Shown here in pieces: positions 43,634 through 52,800 of a stretch of DNA of 64,000 bases. The stretch covers positions 124,001 through 188,000 of the forward strand of contig NZ_AEDD01000009.1 of assembly GCF_000179615.1 (NCBI RefSeq), given 5' to 3'. Below the pieces are notes generated by a model, which made no database searches, was not told where the DNA came from, and was given only the letters and a program-made list of their open reading frames with translations. The stretch comes from Paenibacillus curdlanolyticus YK9. GTDB taxonomy: Bacteria > Bacillota > Bacilli > Paenibacillales > Paenibacillaceae. Every line of letters begins with the position of its first letter. Position 1 is the first letter of the stretch. The position numbers and the translations under genes are program-made.

Positions 43634-43837
43634 CTACTGGAACAAAAAGATCGTCTTGATTTCCTGGAACAGCTCGTTAAGCAGCCGCACCACCATAAAG
43701 AGGACGACGACAAAGCCAATGACTGTAACCCAATGCGCCATATCTTCCTTGCCCATCTGCTTCAAGACCGTATGAATCATTGCGATGATGATGCCGATGC
43801 CGGCGATTTGAAATATGGCGCTCACATCGATATTCAT
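43634..43837 (-). CDS. spoIIIAC: Stage III sporulation protein AC
   Basis: A 67-residue protein with two membrane helices (residues about 6-22, FQIAGIGIIIAMIHTVL, and 37-56, VIGFVVVLFMVVRLLNEL) separated by KQMGKEDMAHW, the standard SpoIIIAC layout and length (68). Fifteen bp after spoIIIAB. Confidence 0.94.
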   Translation of the reverse strand: MNIDVSAIFQIAGIGIIIAMIHTVLKQMGKEDMAHWVTVIGFVVVLFMVVRLLNELFQEIKTIFLFQ

Positions 43838-43852
43838 GTGTGCAGCACCCCA

Positions 43853-44374
43853 CTAAACCATCAATATAACGACAAGTATTGCCAACAGGACGCCAAGGCT
43901 TCGGCTCATCTTCTCGTACTTCGCTTGCTCATCTCTCGCCGCGTCTTCCTCTGCCTTCAGCTGAACAGCCGCCAACCGCAGGTGCTTGAGCTGGTCATCC
44001 TTATCGCTAATGCCCAACGTTGATCCTAACCGAATCGCGACCGTCAGCTCAGCTGACCGCATCGCGGTCGACGGCCATTGGGAACGGATAGCTGCTTCCC
44101 AGCATTCGTTGAAGGTTCGGCCGTCGCTTTGCTGCAGCTGTGCAGTCACGGCCTCCATTAACCTCGCGGTGGGCTGCTGGACATTCGCTGCAATTCGCGT
44201 TATGGCTTCCGGCAATGGCGTTCGACCGTACACAATCTCGGTTTCCAGCCGCTGCAGCGCGCCAGCGAGCTGCCGAATATGCTTCGGTCGGTCTGCATAC
44301 CTAGCGGCTTGCAGAAAGCCAATCAGCGTCCCAGCGAACAAGATAAGCGCGGCCCCGATCATCTTAACAAGCAT
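43853..44374 (-). CDS. spoIIIAB: Stage III sporulation protein AB
   Basis: A 173-residue protein: N-terminal membrane helix (residues 1-20), a large helical cytoplasmic/intermembrane part and a C-terminal hydrophobic anchor (LGVLLAILVVILMV). The ATG at 44374 with CAGGAG is preferred over 44473 and gives the length of B. subtilis SpoIIIAB (171). Its start overlaps the spoIIIAA stop by 11 bp. Related to GspF-type membrane proteins of secretion systems. Confidence 0.93.
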   Translation of the reverse strand: MLVKMIGAALILFAGTLIGFLQAARYADRPKHIRQLAGALQRLETEIVYGRTPLPEAITRIAANVQQPTARLMEAVTAQLQQSDGRTFNECWEAAIRSQWPSTAMRSAELTVAIRLGSTLGISDKDDQLKHLRLAAVQLKAEEDAARDEQAKYEKMSRSLGVLLAILVVILMV

Positions 44375-45437
44375 CGGTGCGCTCCTGTGGCGGATGCCTC
44401 GTCGGCTCTCGCGGCGCTGCTGGCGAATGCCCTGCTGAGCGGGAACCGGTCCCTGCCGATCCAAACGCAGCATCTTTTACTGCCATCGAGGCGTTCGCCT
44501 CGATAACCCGAACCGACAATCCCGTTTCCGCCCGGCGAAGCACGATACCTTTGGCAAAAGCCCCTTCCTCCAGCAGCCTCCGAATTGCCGGACGCGCAGC
44601 CGCCTCTTGCCAGTCGCCTGCATGCGCGGTAGCGATGACGGAAACGCCTGCCCGTACGGCTTCACGGATCGCCTCTACGTCTTCCTCCCTGCCGATCTCG
44701 TCCACGATCAATACTTCAGGCGACATCGAGCGGATCATCATCATCATGCCTTCTGCTTTGGGACAAGCATCCATCACATCGGTTCTAGGCCCGACATCGA
44801 AAGTCGGCACGCCTCTTACGCTAGCTGCAATCTCGGACCGCTCATCCACAATGCCGACCTTGCGGCCAGGCCAGCCAGCAGCAGCAGTCGACCGCCATCT
44901 GCCGTAACTGATCGATCTCGCGAGATCGCGGATAAAGGTCGTCTTTCCTTGCCTTGGCGCCCCGACAACAAGCGTCGAAGCAATCGAACGCCTTGTCCGG
45001 TCAAGCAGCAAGGGCAAGGTGCTGTCAGCAGCTCCGGCAACGTCTCGCGCGATCCTTACGTTGAAGCCCCCGATATCCCTGATGCTGCGCACTTTCCCAT
45101 CCTCGAGCACCGTCCGTCCTGCAAGCCCGATACGATGTCCGCCTTCAACGGTGATGTAGCCTCTGCGCAGCTCTTCTTCCATCGCATAGATCGAATGGTT
45201 CGTCATTTTCTCCAGCAATCGCCGGCAAAGCTCAGCTGTTGGCTGGTACGCGCCCGCCGGCTCCGTACGAAGCGAACCATCAGGCATCACGAAGGCCGAG
45301 CCTCCGCCTGTCCAAACTTCAAGCGGACGGTTTTCCCGAATTCGAATTTCCTCTAAGCTGGCTTGAGCGGAAGCCGACAGGCGGGAGAGCGCCCCGGTCA
45401 GTTCAGCCGGCAGCAAATGCTTTACGCGTTCCAGCAT
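44364..45437 (-). CDS. spoIIIAA: Stage III sporulation protein AA (secretion-type ATPase)
   Basis: A 357-residue P-loop ATPase powering the SpoIIIA complex in the mother cell. Walker A GAPRQGKTT (about residues 159-167), Walker B VLIVDEIG (about 244-251), then ATAHAGDW. The core ends near residue 318 (VRVIEANA); the last 40 residues are a low-complexity Ser/Pro/Arg tail absent from the roughly 307-residue Bacillus protein. AGGAGG precedes the ATG. First gene of the eight-gene operon, with a sigma-E promoter about 50 bp upstream. Confidence 0.94.
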   Translation of the reverse strand: MLERVKHLLPAELTGALSRLSASAQASLEEIRIRENRPLEVWTGGGSAFVMPDGSLRTEPAGAYQPTAELCRRLLEKMTNHSIYAMEEELRRGYITVEGGHRIGLAGRTVLEDGKVRSIRDIGGFNVRIARDVAGAADSTLPLLLDRTRRSIASTLVVGAPRQGKTTFIRDLARSISYGRWRSTAAAGWPGRKVGIVDERSEIAASVRGVPTFDVGPRTDVMDACPKAEGMMMMIRSMSPEVLIVDEIGREEDVEAIREAVRAGVSVIATAHAGDWQEAAARPAIRRLLEEGAFAKGIVLRRAETGLSVRVIEANASMAVKDAAFGSAGTGSRSAGHSPAAPREPTRHPPQERTDAC

Positions 45438-45484
45438 AGGGCCACGCCTCCTACAGATGTTTGTCCTTATCTCTCGTTGATTCC

Positions 45485-45512
45485 AGTTTATGTGCAGGCT
45501 CCGATAATATGA
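45485..45512 (-). promoter_or_regulatory. Sigma-E promoter of the spoIIIA operon
   Basis: Minus strand -35 TCATATT (45506-45512), 13-bp spacer, -10 CATAAACT (45485-45492). Both fit the sigma-E consensus (kmATATT; CATACAnT with one change). The spoIIIAA start is 48 bp downstream. Confidence 0.7.
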
Positions 45513-45571
45513 CCGATTAGAAGAGCAGATTCGAGATTTTTATAGAATGGCTTTAGCGGAATAGTAGATTG

Positions 45572-45838
45572 CTATTTTTTGATAATGCCAATCATTAAGC
45601 ACGCAACCCCCGCTATGATCCATAGCATCTTGCTGTATGAAATTTTATCCGACATCCCTACCAGGCCGATCGTTGTCGTCGAGATCAGAATAAGAGGGCC
45701 GACAAGTGCTAGCGACGAGTTGACGACAAGCGCCTTATCAATTTCGTTCAGCCGCAGCATAAGCAGCGCAGCGCAAATCTCGATCGAGCCGGAAAGCATT
45801 CGAAGCATCGACATGCTCAGGACGATTTTATTCAGCAT
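45572..45838 (-). CDS. yqhV: YqhV family membrane protein (DUF2619)
   Basis: An 88-residue protein with three membrane segments (MLSGSIEICAALLMLRL, LALVGPLILISTTTIGLVG, LWIIAGVACLMIGII). YqhV lies just upstream of spoIIIAA in B. subtilis and here. Function unknown. GAAGGGGGG precedes the ATG. Confidence 0.85.
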   Translation of the reverse strand: MLNKIVLSMSMLRMLSGSIEICAALLMLRLNEIDKALVVNSSLALVGPLILISTTTIGLVGMSDKISYSKMLWIIAGVACLMIGIIKK

Positions 45839-45962
45839 TGTTTTATCCCCCCTTCCTCCTCTATAAAGCCTATGCGCGCCTGTCCGATTTTAGGCCGGGG
45901 ACACCAGCCCATCATATGCTGCATATATTGCTTTCATGACCATGGAAAGGCGGATTCAACTC

Positions 45963-46673
45963 ATGCAGGTAGGGGTCATTGCAAGTGTGAACGAGGCTCG
46001 TGCAGACCGATTCACGCACCGGACAGCCATCGTAATCGATGTCCTTCGGGCGACGAGCACGATGGTCGCAGCGCTCGAGGCGGGCGTAACAGGCATCGTG
46101 CCGGCAGAAACGGTAATGGAAGCGAGGGCACTCGTGCGTCCGGGAGACTTGCTGGGAGGCGAGCGATTCTGTCGTAAAATCGCAGGCTTCGACCTGAGCA
46201 ACTCGCCTTCCGAATATCGCAAGGATACGGTCGGCGGCAAGCGCATTGTCCTCACGACAACCAACGGCACTCGCGCCATCTTAAAAGCGCTTCGTGCCGA
46301 AAATATTTTAACTGGCGCACTCGTGAATGCGACGGCATGTGCGCGTACCGCTTTGGAGCTGCGTCGAGACGTCGTACTCCTCTGTGCAGGCAGCCATGAA
46401 GAATTTGCGCTTGAGGACGGCTTATGCGCAGGCATGCTGCTCGATCGAATGGAGTCGCTTTGCACGCAATCGGTGGAGACTGATGATTTTGGCAGCGCTA
46501 TGCTCGCCCTGTATCGGAACCGCGCCCATTCGCTAGCGGAAACCATCAGCAACAGCGCTACCGGACGACGCCTAACCAAAATGGGGCTAGCTCGGGATAT
46601 CGAATATTGCGCAGGGACGGATGTTAGCGACGTCGTGCCGCGCTTAAGCGGCGACTCGCTGACGCGCGCGTAG
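45963..46673 (+). CDS. comB: 2-phosphosulfolactate phosphatase (ComB family)
   Basis: A 236-residue enzyme removing phosphate from 2-phosphosulfolactate. Signature blocks: AIVIDVLRATSTMVAALEAG, VLTTTNGTRAI (about residues 97-107), and LLCAGSHEEFALED. I start at the third in-frame ATG (45963), which has GGCGG upstream and gives the usual MxVxVI beginning; ATGs at 45936 and 45942 are in frame. Sulfolactate accumulates in Bacillus spores, so a spore link is possible. No ComA partner is in the window. It opens the stretch that departs from Bacillus gene order. Confidence 0.88.
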   Translation: MQVGVIASVNEARADRFTHRTAIVIDVLRATSTMVAALEAGVTGIVPAETVMEARALVRPGDLLGGERFCRKIAGFDLSNSPSEYRKDTVGGKRIVLTTTNGTRAILKALRAENILTGALVNATACARTALELRRDVVLLCAGSHEEFALEDGLCAGMLLDRMESLCTQSVETDDFGSAMLALYRNRAHSLAETISNSATGRRLTKMGLARDIEYCAGTDVSDVVPRLSGDSLTRA

Positions 46674-46710
46674 GTCGTATTGGCCATAGCAAATCTGTCT
46701 TTCCTCACAA

Positions 46711-46750
46711 AAAAAGCTGGCCATTCGCGCGGAATGGCCAGCTTTCTTCT
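46711..46750. terminator. Bidirectional terminator between comB and the GH13 gene
   Basis: Perfect 14-bp stem AAAGCTGGCCATTC/GAATGGCCAGCTTT (46713-46726 and 46732-46745), loop GCGCG. T run after it on the minus strand (TTTTTTTGTG) and CTTCT on the plus. Confidence 0.9.
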
Positions 46751-46773
46751 GAATTGTTTCTCATTGCATGAGA

Positions 46774-48576
46774 TTAAGATTGAATAAGTACGGTACAGCC
46801 GAATGGCTTGACGATTGGCTGTTGCGCTCCCCACTCTCCGGCTGCTGTAGCCGTGTAGCGTTCGCCGCTGATGCCATCAACAACCGCGCTGCCGCCCACC
46901 GCCGTACCTTCTAGGTTCAACTGAGGCACGTTAATAGGGTTAAACCCGTTATTGATGACGACGAATGCCGTTTCCTCCGCCGTGCGTCGAATGAACCCGA
47001 AAGCGTTGTTCGCTTCATCCACAAACCAAATCCGCATGCTTCCGCTAGTAAGCGAGGCGTGTTTCTTGCGCAGTGCGATCATCGTTCGATAGGTATCGAA
47101 TATCGCGCGATCCTGCGCCTGCTCCTCCCATACCATCGGCTTTCTGCAATCGGGATCATTGTCGCCATGCATGCCAACCTCATCGCCGTAATACACGACA
47201 GGCATGCCGGGCATCGTCATTTGCAGGCATATCGCAAGCTGCATGCGCGACGCTGCCGTCTCTCGCTTATTCCAGCCCCTGCCGCCATTGCGGCAAGCGG
47301 TCAAAAACCGTTCCGTATCATGACTGCCCAGCAGCTGCATCATTGCAGCGAACGCTTGCTCCGTATAACGGGCTTGCAAGCTAACAAGCAGCTCTGTGAA
47401 CGTCTCGGCGCCTATCGTCTGGCGGGCAAAGAAGTCTAGTGCAGCTTCGCGGAACAAATAATTCATGACGCCGTCGAACTGATCGCCATGGAGCCAAGGC
47501 GCCGCATCATGCATAAACTCCCCGACAAGCAGCAACTGGTCGTCAATTCCTTTAATTCGCTCGCGCAGCAGCCTCCAAAATCTCCGATCCACCTCGTTAG
47601 CGACGTCCAGCCGCCAGCCGTCTATCCCGGTCTCGCGAATCCAGTATTCCGCTACATCGAGGAAATAGTCTGCGACAGCGGGACAAGCCGTATTAAGCTT
47701 CGGCATCGTCGTCTCTGCGTTGCCGAACGTCTCATAGTTTGGAGCAGGCTCCTTCACGATTGGCGTGGAATCGATAAAATACCAATCGCGATATTTGGAG
47801 CTATCGCCGTTCTCTACGACATCCTGAAAAGCGAAAAACGCATCGCCGCTATGATTGAACACGGCATCAAGCACTACCCGTATGCCTCGCTCATGCGCTT
47901 GCTTCACAAACTGCTTAAACGTTTCCATGCTGCCAAAGGAAGGGTCAATCTCATAATAATTCGACGTATTGTATTTATGATTCGATGGCGAACGGAAAAT
48001 CGGATTCAAATACATGGCGTTAATGCCGAGCTCGACCAAATGGTCAAGCTTATCGATTATCCCTTGCAGATCGCCGCCATATAACGAAAGTGGCGTCGGC
48101 GGCACCTCGCTGTTCCACGGCTCGGCTTCCGCCGGGCTGATCGAGGGATCGCCATTGTGAAACCGATCGGGGAAAATTTGATAGAAGACCGCTTGCGGCG
48201 CCCAATCCGGAACGGCATGCACTTCATTGCGGCAAATATAAGGAAACTGAAAGCTGCCAGCCAGCTCGCGCTGCGCGGACACGCATCGTTCTCCTACCCA
48301 ATAGGACTCGCCAGCGTGCGTACGGACAAGAAACAAATAACGGACTTTGCGCTTCAGCGCAGGCAGCACAGCCTCATAATAATCGCTATAGCGGTCATTT
48401 CCGATTTTCTCCATCAAAATCGGCTGCTCGGACCCCGGCGAATCATACCGGTCGGCATACAGCGCTTCGCAGGACGCGGCGCTCCCTCTCTTTACTTTCA
48501 ATCTTACTTTCAGTCGGTACTCGTCCAACGGGTAGGCATAAGGCGGTTCGCTCACATGATGAATGGAACTCGGCAT
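46774..48576 (-). CDS. Intracellular GH13 alpha-glucosidase/cyclomaltodextrinase-like enzyme
   Basis: A 600-residue enzyme without signal peptide. An N-terminal CBM34-like domain (about residues 15-120) precedes the GH13 barrel (about 125-500). Catalytic residues: nucleophile Asp324 (GWRLDVANEVD), acid/base Glu353 (VGEFMHD) and Asp420 (GSHDTERF). The C-domain ends at 600. This layout is that of GH13 subfamily 20 (cyclomaltodextrinase, neopullulanase, maltogenic amylase), which hydrolyse imported cyclic or branched maltooligosaccharides. It is divergent from the LacI-type gene with an operator copy 65 bp before the start. AAAGGAGTG precedes the ATG. The exact substrate is not known from sequence. 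Confidence 0.88.
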   Translation of the reverse strand: MPSSIHHVSEPPYAYPLDEYRLKVRLKVKRGSAASCEALYADRYDSPGSEQPILMEKIGNDRYSDYYEAVLPALKRKVRYLFLVRTHAGESYWVGERCVSAQRELAGSFQFPYICRNEVHAVPDWAPQAVFYQIFPDRFHNGDPSISPAEAEPWNSEVPPTPLSLYGGDLQGIIDKLDHLVELGINAMYLNPIFRSPSNHKYNTSNYYEIDPSFGSMETFKQFVKQAHERGIRVVLDAVFNHSGDAFFAFQDVVENGDSSKYRDWYFIDSTPIVKEPAPNYETFGNAETTMPKLNTACPAVADYFLDVAEYWIRETGIDGWRLDVANEVDRRFWRLLRERIKGIDDQLLLVGEFMHDAAPWLHGDQFDGVMNYLFREAALDFFARQTIGAETFTELLVSLQARYTEQAFAAMMQLLGSHDTERFLTACRNGGRGWNKRETAASRMQLAICLQMTMPGMPVVYYGDEVGMHGDNDPDCRKPMVWEEQAQDRAIFDTYRTMIALRKKHASLTSGSMRIWFVDEANNAFGFIRRTAEETAFVVINNGFNPINVPQLNLEGTAVGGSAVVDGISGERYTATAAGEWGAQQPIVKPFGCTVLIQS

Positions 48577-48640
48577 TTCTATTTCGCACTCCTTTTCTTT
48601 TTGTAGTAGAATAGATGTAATTGTGTGGATTTTTCATTTT

Positions 48641-48656
48641 AGGAAACCGGTTTCTT
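48641..48656. promoter_or_regulatory. LacI-family operator, copy 1
   Basis: AGGAAACCGGTTTCTT, containing the 12-bp palindrome GAAACCGGTTTC with the central CG typical of LacI-family sites. It lies between the divergent intracellular GH13 gene and the regulator gene. The same 16 bp occur at 57633-57648. Confidence 0.8.
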
Positions 48657-48719
48657 AATCTAGATTATCATACCTTCTAAGCTTTATCAAAGTTATTTAC
48701 GAGAGGACCTTTGTTCGCT

Positions 48720-49766
48720 ATGAGTAAAATTACAATAAACGATATTGCGAAAGCTGCGGGCGTTGCCAAATCGACCGTCTCTAAAGTATTAAACGATGCC
48801 TCGTCCATCTCAGAGGATACGAAGCGCAAAGTTCGGGAAATTATGAAAGACATGAATTATACGCCCAGCAGCATCGCAACCCAGCTAGCGAAGCAAAGCA
48901 GCAATACAGTTGGCTTGCTCATTGATTTATCGCGCAAAGGCGACTTTCTGAACCATTTCTTCTATCCTATTATCGGCGGTATCGAAAGTATCGTAGGCAA
49001 GCACCAGTATGAGTTAACGATCTGTAATTCCCACGAGTCATCGCAAACGACAACGAACGGTTATGTGCCTGATCCATCCTTTATGGATCGACTCGTCCGT
49101 AATCGCAAGGTAGACGGTTTGCTGCTAGACAGCTCGATCTGGACGCCTCGAACGGAGCTGCTGCTTGGCGAGCTGCATTTTCCGTATGTGCTGCTCGGGG
49201 ATGCGCCGATCGACGCCCCGTATAGCGCGGTTAATATCGACAATGAAGCAGGCGGGCGATTGCTTGCTGGCCATCTCATCAGCCAAGGCTACAAACGGCT
49301 GGCATTCGTCGGAGGCGAACGCGGCGAGCCACTGTTCGAAAGCAGGCTTAAAGGCTGCAGGCAAGCGCTTAGCGAGCAAGGGCTTGCGCTCGATGAATGC
49401 CATATCAAGCACGGCGTTGCGAATGAAGCCAATGGCCGCTTGCTCATGAATCAGCTATTGTCGCTCCCGATAGACGATCGTCCGGACGCCATCATCTGCA
49501 TGAACAATTACACGGCTTTCGGAGCATTGGAGTCCGCTCGAGACGTGGGCGTAGCCGTCCCTACAACGCTTGGCGTTGCAACCTTCGACGATTATCCCCT
49601 TGCACCGTATACAAGCCCGCCGCTTACCTGCCTAAGCATGGATACATTCGAGCTGGGGACGCAGGCAGCCGAGATGCTGATGGCGCGAATCGGCGACTAC
49701 TCTACCCGGGCGGAGAGCAGGCGCATTCCGCCGACCCTCATTGTGCGAGCTTCGACCAGCCGATAA
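48720..49766 (+). CDS. LacI-family transcriptional regulator
   Basis: A 348-residue repressor. The N-terminal helix-turn-helix reads ITINDIAKAAGVAKSTVSKVLND, with the hinge helix near TPSSIATQLAKQ. The periplasmic-binding-like effector domain (about residues 60-345) includes GLLIDLS, LLGDAPID and VGVAVPTTLGVATFDD. The ATG at 48720 is 12 bp from GAGAGGACC; a TTG at 48711 is in frame but too close to it. Flanked by the three glucan-active genes and one operator copy, it most likely controls them and itself, with a maltodextrin-type inducer. The inducer is inferred from context. Confidence 0.9.
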   Translation: MSKITINDIAKAAGVAKSTVSKVLNDASSISEDTKRKVREIMKDMNYTPSSIATQLAKQSSNTVGLLIDLSRKGDFLNHFFYPIIGGIESIVGKHQYELTICNSHESSQTTTNGYVPDPSFMDRLVRNRKVDGLLLDSSIWTPRTELLLGELHFPYVLLGDAPIDAPYSAVNIDNEAGGRLLAGHLISQGYKRLAFVGGERGEPLFESRLKGCRQALSEQGLALDECHIKHGVANEANGRLLMNQLLSLPIDDRPDAIICMNNYTAFGALESARDVGVAVPTTLGVATFDDYPLAPYTSPPLTCLSMDTFELGTQAAEMLMARIGDYSTRAESRRIPPTLIVRASTSR

Positions 49767-49784
49767 TTGCATAACCGATAAAAC

Positions 49785-49823
49785 AAGCCAAGGGCTGCTC
49801 CATAATCGAGCAGCCCTTGGCTT
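49785..49823. terminator. Bidirectional terminator between the regulator and the secreted GH13 gene
   Basis: Perfect 16-bp stem AAGCCAAGGGCTGCTC/GAGCAGCCCTTGGCTT (49785-49800 and 49808-49823), 7-nt loop, with short T runs on both strands. Confidence 0.9.
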
Positions 49824-49867
49824 TTACTCATGAGCCGATTGCAGAAATAGAGTCGGCGTCGTTTTTC

Positions 49868-52800
49868 TTACAGGTCTTTCCAGCGTTGAACCGTCAGGTT
49901 CAATGTCTGTGCTCCACCGCTCGTCGTAATCGTCCGGTTGGCAATGTCAGTACCATTCGAGTTGATTTCAACGTTCGTCCATGCACCGCGCGTGAACTTA
50001 TACGAAATTGCTGTGCCTGCTGCTACTGGAATCGTAATCGAATAAGTTCCGTTTGCATTGCGCGTCATTTTGTAGTTCACATCAGCTGCATTCCAGGCGT
50101 TCAACGTGCTCGCGATGTAAACATCGGCGTTAGCAGGCGTGTTCGCTGGTACCGTCAAATTGATCGTCAAGCTGTCCGCTTGCGGTACGCCTGTCGAGAT
50201 CGAGCCGTTTACAAGCGTGTACGTGCCAACTCCGAACGAATAGTTCGCGGAATTGTTGTTATCCCACGATCCGCTGCCGTTATTGAATGCCGCTTTCAAG
50301 CCATTTGCAGCACCCAAGTCGATCGTTACAACGCTGTAGCCTGCAAAGGAAGAAGCCGTCATCGCTACGCCAGGAGCTGTCGTCCAAGTGGTCGTACCGT
50401 TCACGCTGTAGTGAATGTATTTGTTCGTGAAGCTCGTGTTTTTGTAATAGATCGTTACGGAATTCGTGCCAGCTTGCGGCGTTGTAACCGTCAGGCCCGT
50501 GCTTTCCGTCGATTTGTTGCCTGCTGCATCATACGCTTTAACCGTATACACATACGTCGTGTTCGCTACAGCAGTTGTATCCGTGTAGCTAGCCGTTGCC
50601 GTCGTTCCCTTAAGAACGCCGTCACGATAAACCTCATAGCCTGTTACGCCAACATTATCCGACGAAGCTGTCCAAGTCAGCGGTACAGTCGTTGTCGTTA
50701 CCGTTCCTGCTGTTACGTTAATTGGCGAAGTTGGAGCTTGCGTATCAACACCGCTAGGCGTAGTTACCGTCAAGCCTGTGCTTGCCGTCGATTTGTTGCC
50801 TGCTGCATCATACGCTTTGACCGTGTACACATACGTCGTGTTCGCTACAGCAGTTGTATCCGTGTAGCTAGTCGTTGCCGTCGTTCCTTTCAGAACGCCG
50901 TCGCGATAAACCTCATAGCCCGTTACGCCAACATTGTCCGTCGATGCTGTCCAAGTCAGCGGCACCGACGTTGCCGTCACCGTGCCTGCCGTAACGTTCG
51001 TTGGCGTCGTTGGCGCTGTTGGATCGCCGCCAGTTGGGCCTCCAGCAGTAATCGTGCCCGCATTGAACGTCCACGTACCGAGGTTAAATTTGTAATTCAA
51101 ACCGCCATTGTTATCCCATGTTCCGCTGCCATTATTGAATACAGCTTCCAATTGCGTTGCGTCGCCTACGTTAACCGTAAACTTGTTGTAGCCAGCAACT
51201 TCCGATGCAGGCATTGCTACGCCTGGCGCCGTCGTCCAAGTGCCGCCTACTGGACGGTAGTGGATGAAAGGTGTCGTGTAGCCTTGTTTGTAGTAAACAG
51301 TGACGCTGTTTGTTCCAGCTACAGGCGTCGTGATCGGGAGAATCGAGCTGAGTGCCGATTTATTGCCTGCTGCATCATATGCCTTGACGGTATATGAATA
51401 TGTCGTGCTAGGTTGTACCGTAGTGTCAGTGTACGACGGCGTTGCCGACGTGCCTTTCAGAACGCCATCACGGTAAATTTCATAACCCGTTACAGCAATA
51501 TTGTCCGTCGATGCTGTCCATGAGATCGTAGCGGACGAGCTCGTAACCGTACCAGCCGTCAGGTTAGCTGGCGTTGTAGGTGCTACTGTATCATTTTGTT
51601 GAACCGCATAGATTTTGGAAGAGTTCGCGTCAACCGATACCGTAATTTGTTTGCCTGTTACACCGCCCGATTGAACAGTAACCGTATCCGTACCCAATTG
51701 GTTCGTCAATACAGTGCCAACAGCCAGCGTGCTCTCCGTACGAAGCGGAATCGTAACCGTTTGCGTGCCGTTTGCTGCATTGCTAAATACGCCGATTACT
51801 TCTTGTCCTACGTTCGTACCGGAATCTACACGACGCGAGAATGCATACAGATTTTGTGCTGCCCACATTTCACGTTGTTTACCCGTACGCAAAGCTTCAT
51901 AATTTTTACGAATGCCGTTCAGTTTAGCAACAAACTGATACGTGTTCGTATTTTGGTTGAAGTAGTCTTGAATCACATTGCCATTGCTATCGCGCTTCAC
52001 CATCGACCAACGGTTCCACGTATCCGCGATGCCGCCCGTCATGATTTGATCGTTGCCGTTGCCTTTGTTTTGCTCCGTGCCTTGGAAGACAACTGGCAAG
52101 CCGCGCATTGTGAAGATGAAAGCAAGCGCATTTTGCAGTTTTTGTACATTGCCACCTGCTTCAGTCAAGAAGCGGTTGCGGTCATGGTTGTCGATGAACG
52201 TTACCATGTGGTTCTCGGAGCCGTTATAACGGAAATCCTGTGCCAGCGTGCTTTTCACGTTTGCTTCGAACGATTGGCCGTAAGCGAACGAGTTCAAGAT
52301 CGAGAAGAACATTGGGAAGTCGAGCATGCCCCACTCTGCATTGCTGCCTACCCAGCGGGAAACGAATTCAGCGTTGCCGTCAAAGTTTTCGCCGAACGTA
52401 TTTACGCCCAGATAGGATTGCAGCTCATGAAGAACGGAAGGATTAACCAGCTTCGCAGCATCGACGCGTGCGCCGTCTGCGCCGGTATAATCGAACCAGC
52501 CTTTAATCGAATCGAACATCGCTTGCTTCGCTTGCGCGTTGTCGAAGTCGATATCGTCCAATCCTGCCAAATCGTGATTTTCGAGATAGTCTTGCGTTGC
52601 TGCCGTGTAGCTGCCATCCACCAGCGACCAGTTGATATCGCCGTTATGGTGATACCATGCCGGGTTGTTGAACGGCGCTGCAGGCTGGAGACCCGCGATA
52701 TCGTAGAAGTTGTTCGTGTTGAGCATGTAGTCGCCCACATGGTTTGGCACGACGTCGATAATGATCTTAATGCCCATGCTGTGAGCCGTGTCCACGAGCT

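Noticed and set aside
49817-51397. A 526-codon plus-strand ORF
   Set aside because: It is antisense to the secreted GH13 gene, rich in Arg/Cys as expected from reading repeats backwards, and has no ribosome site or family features.
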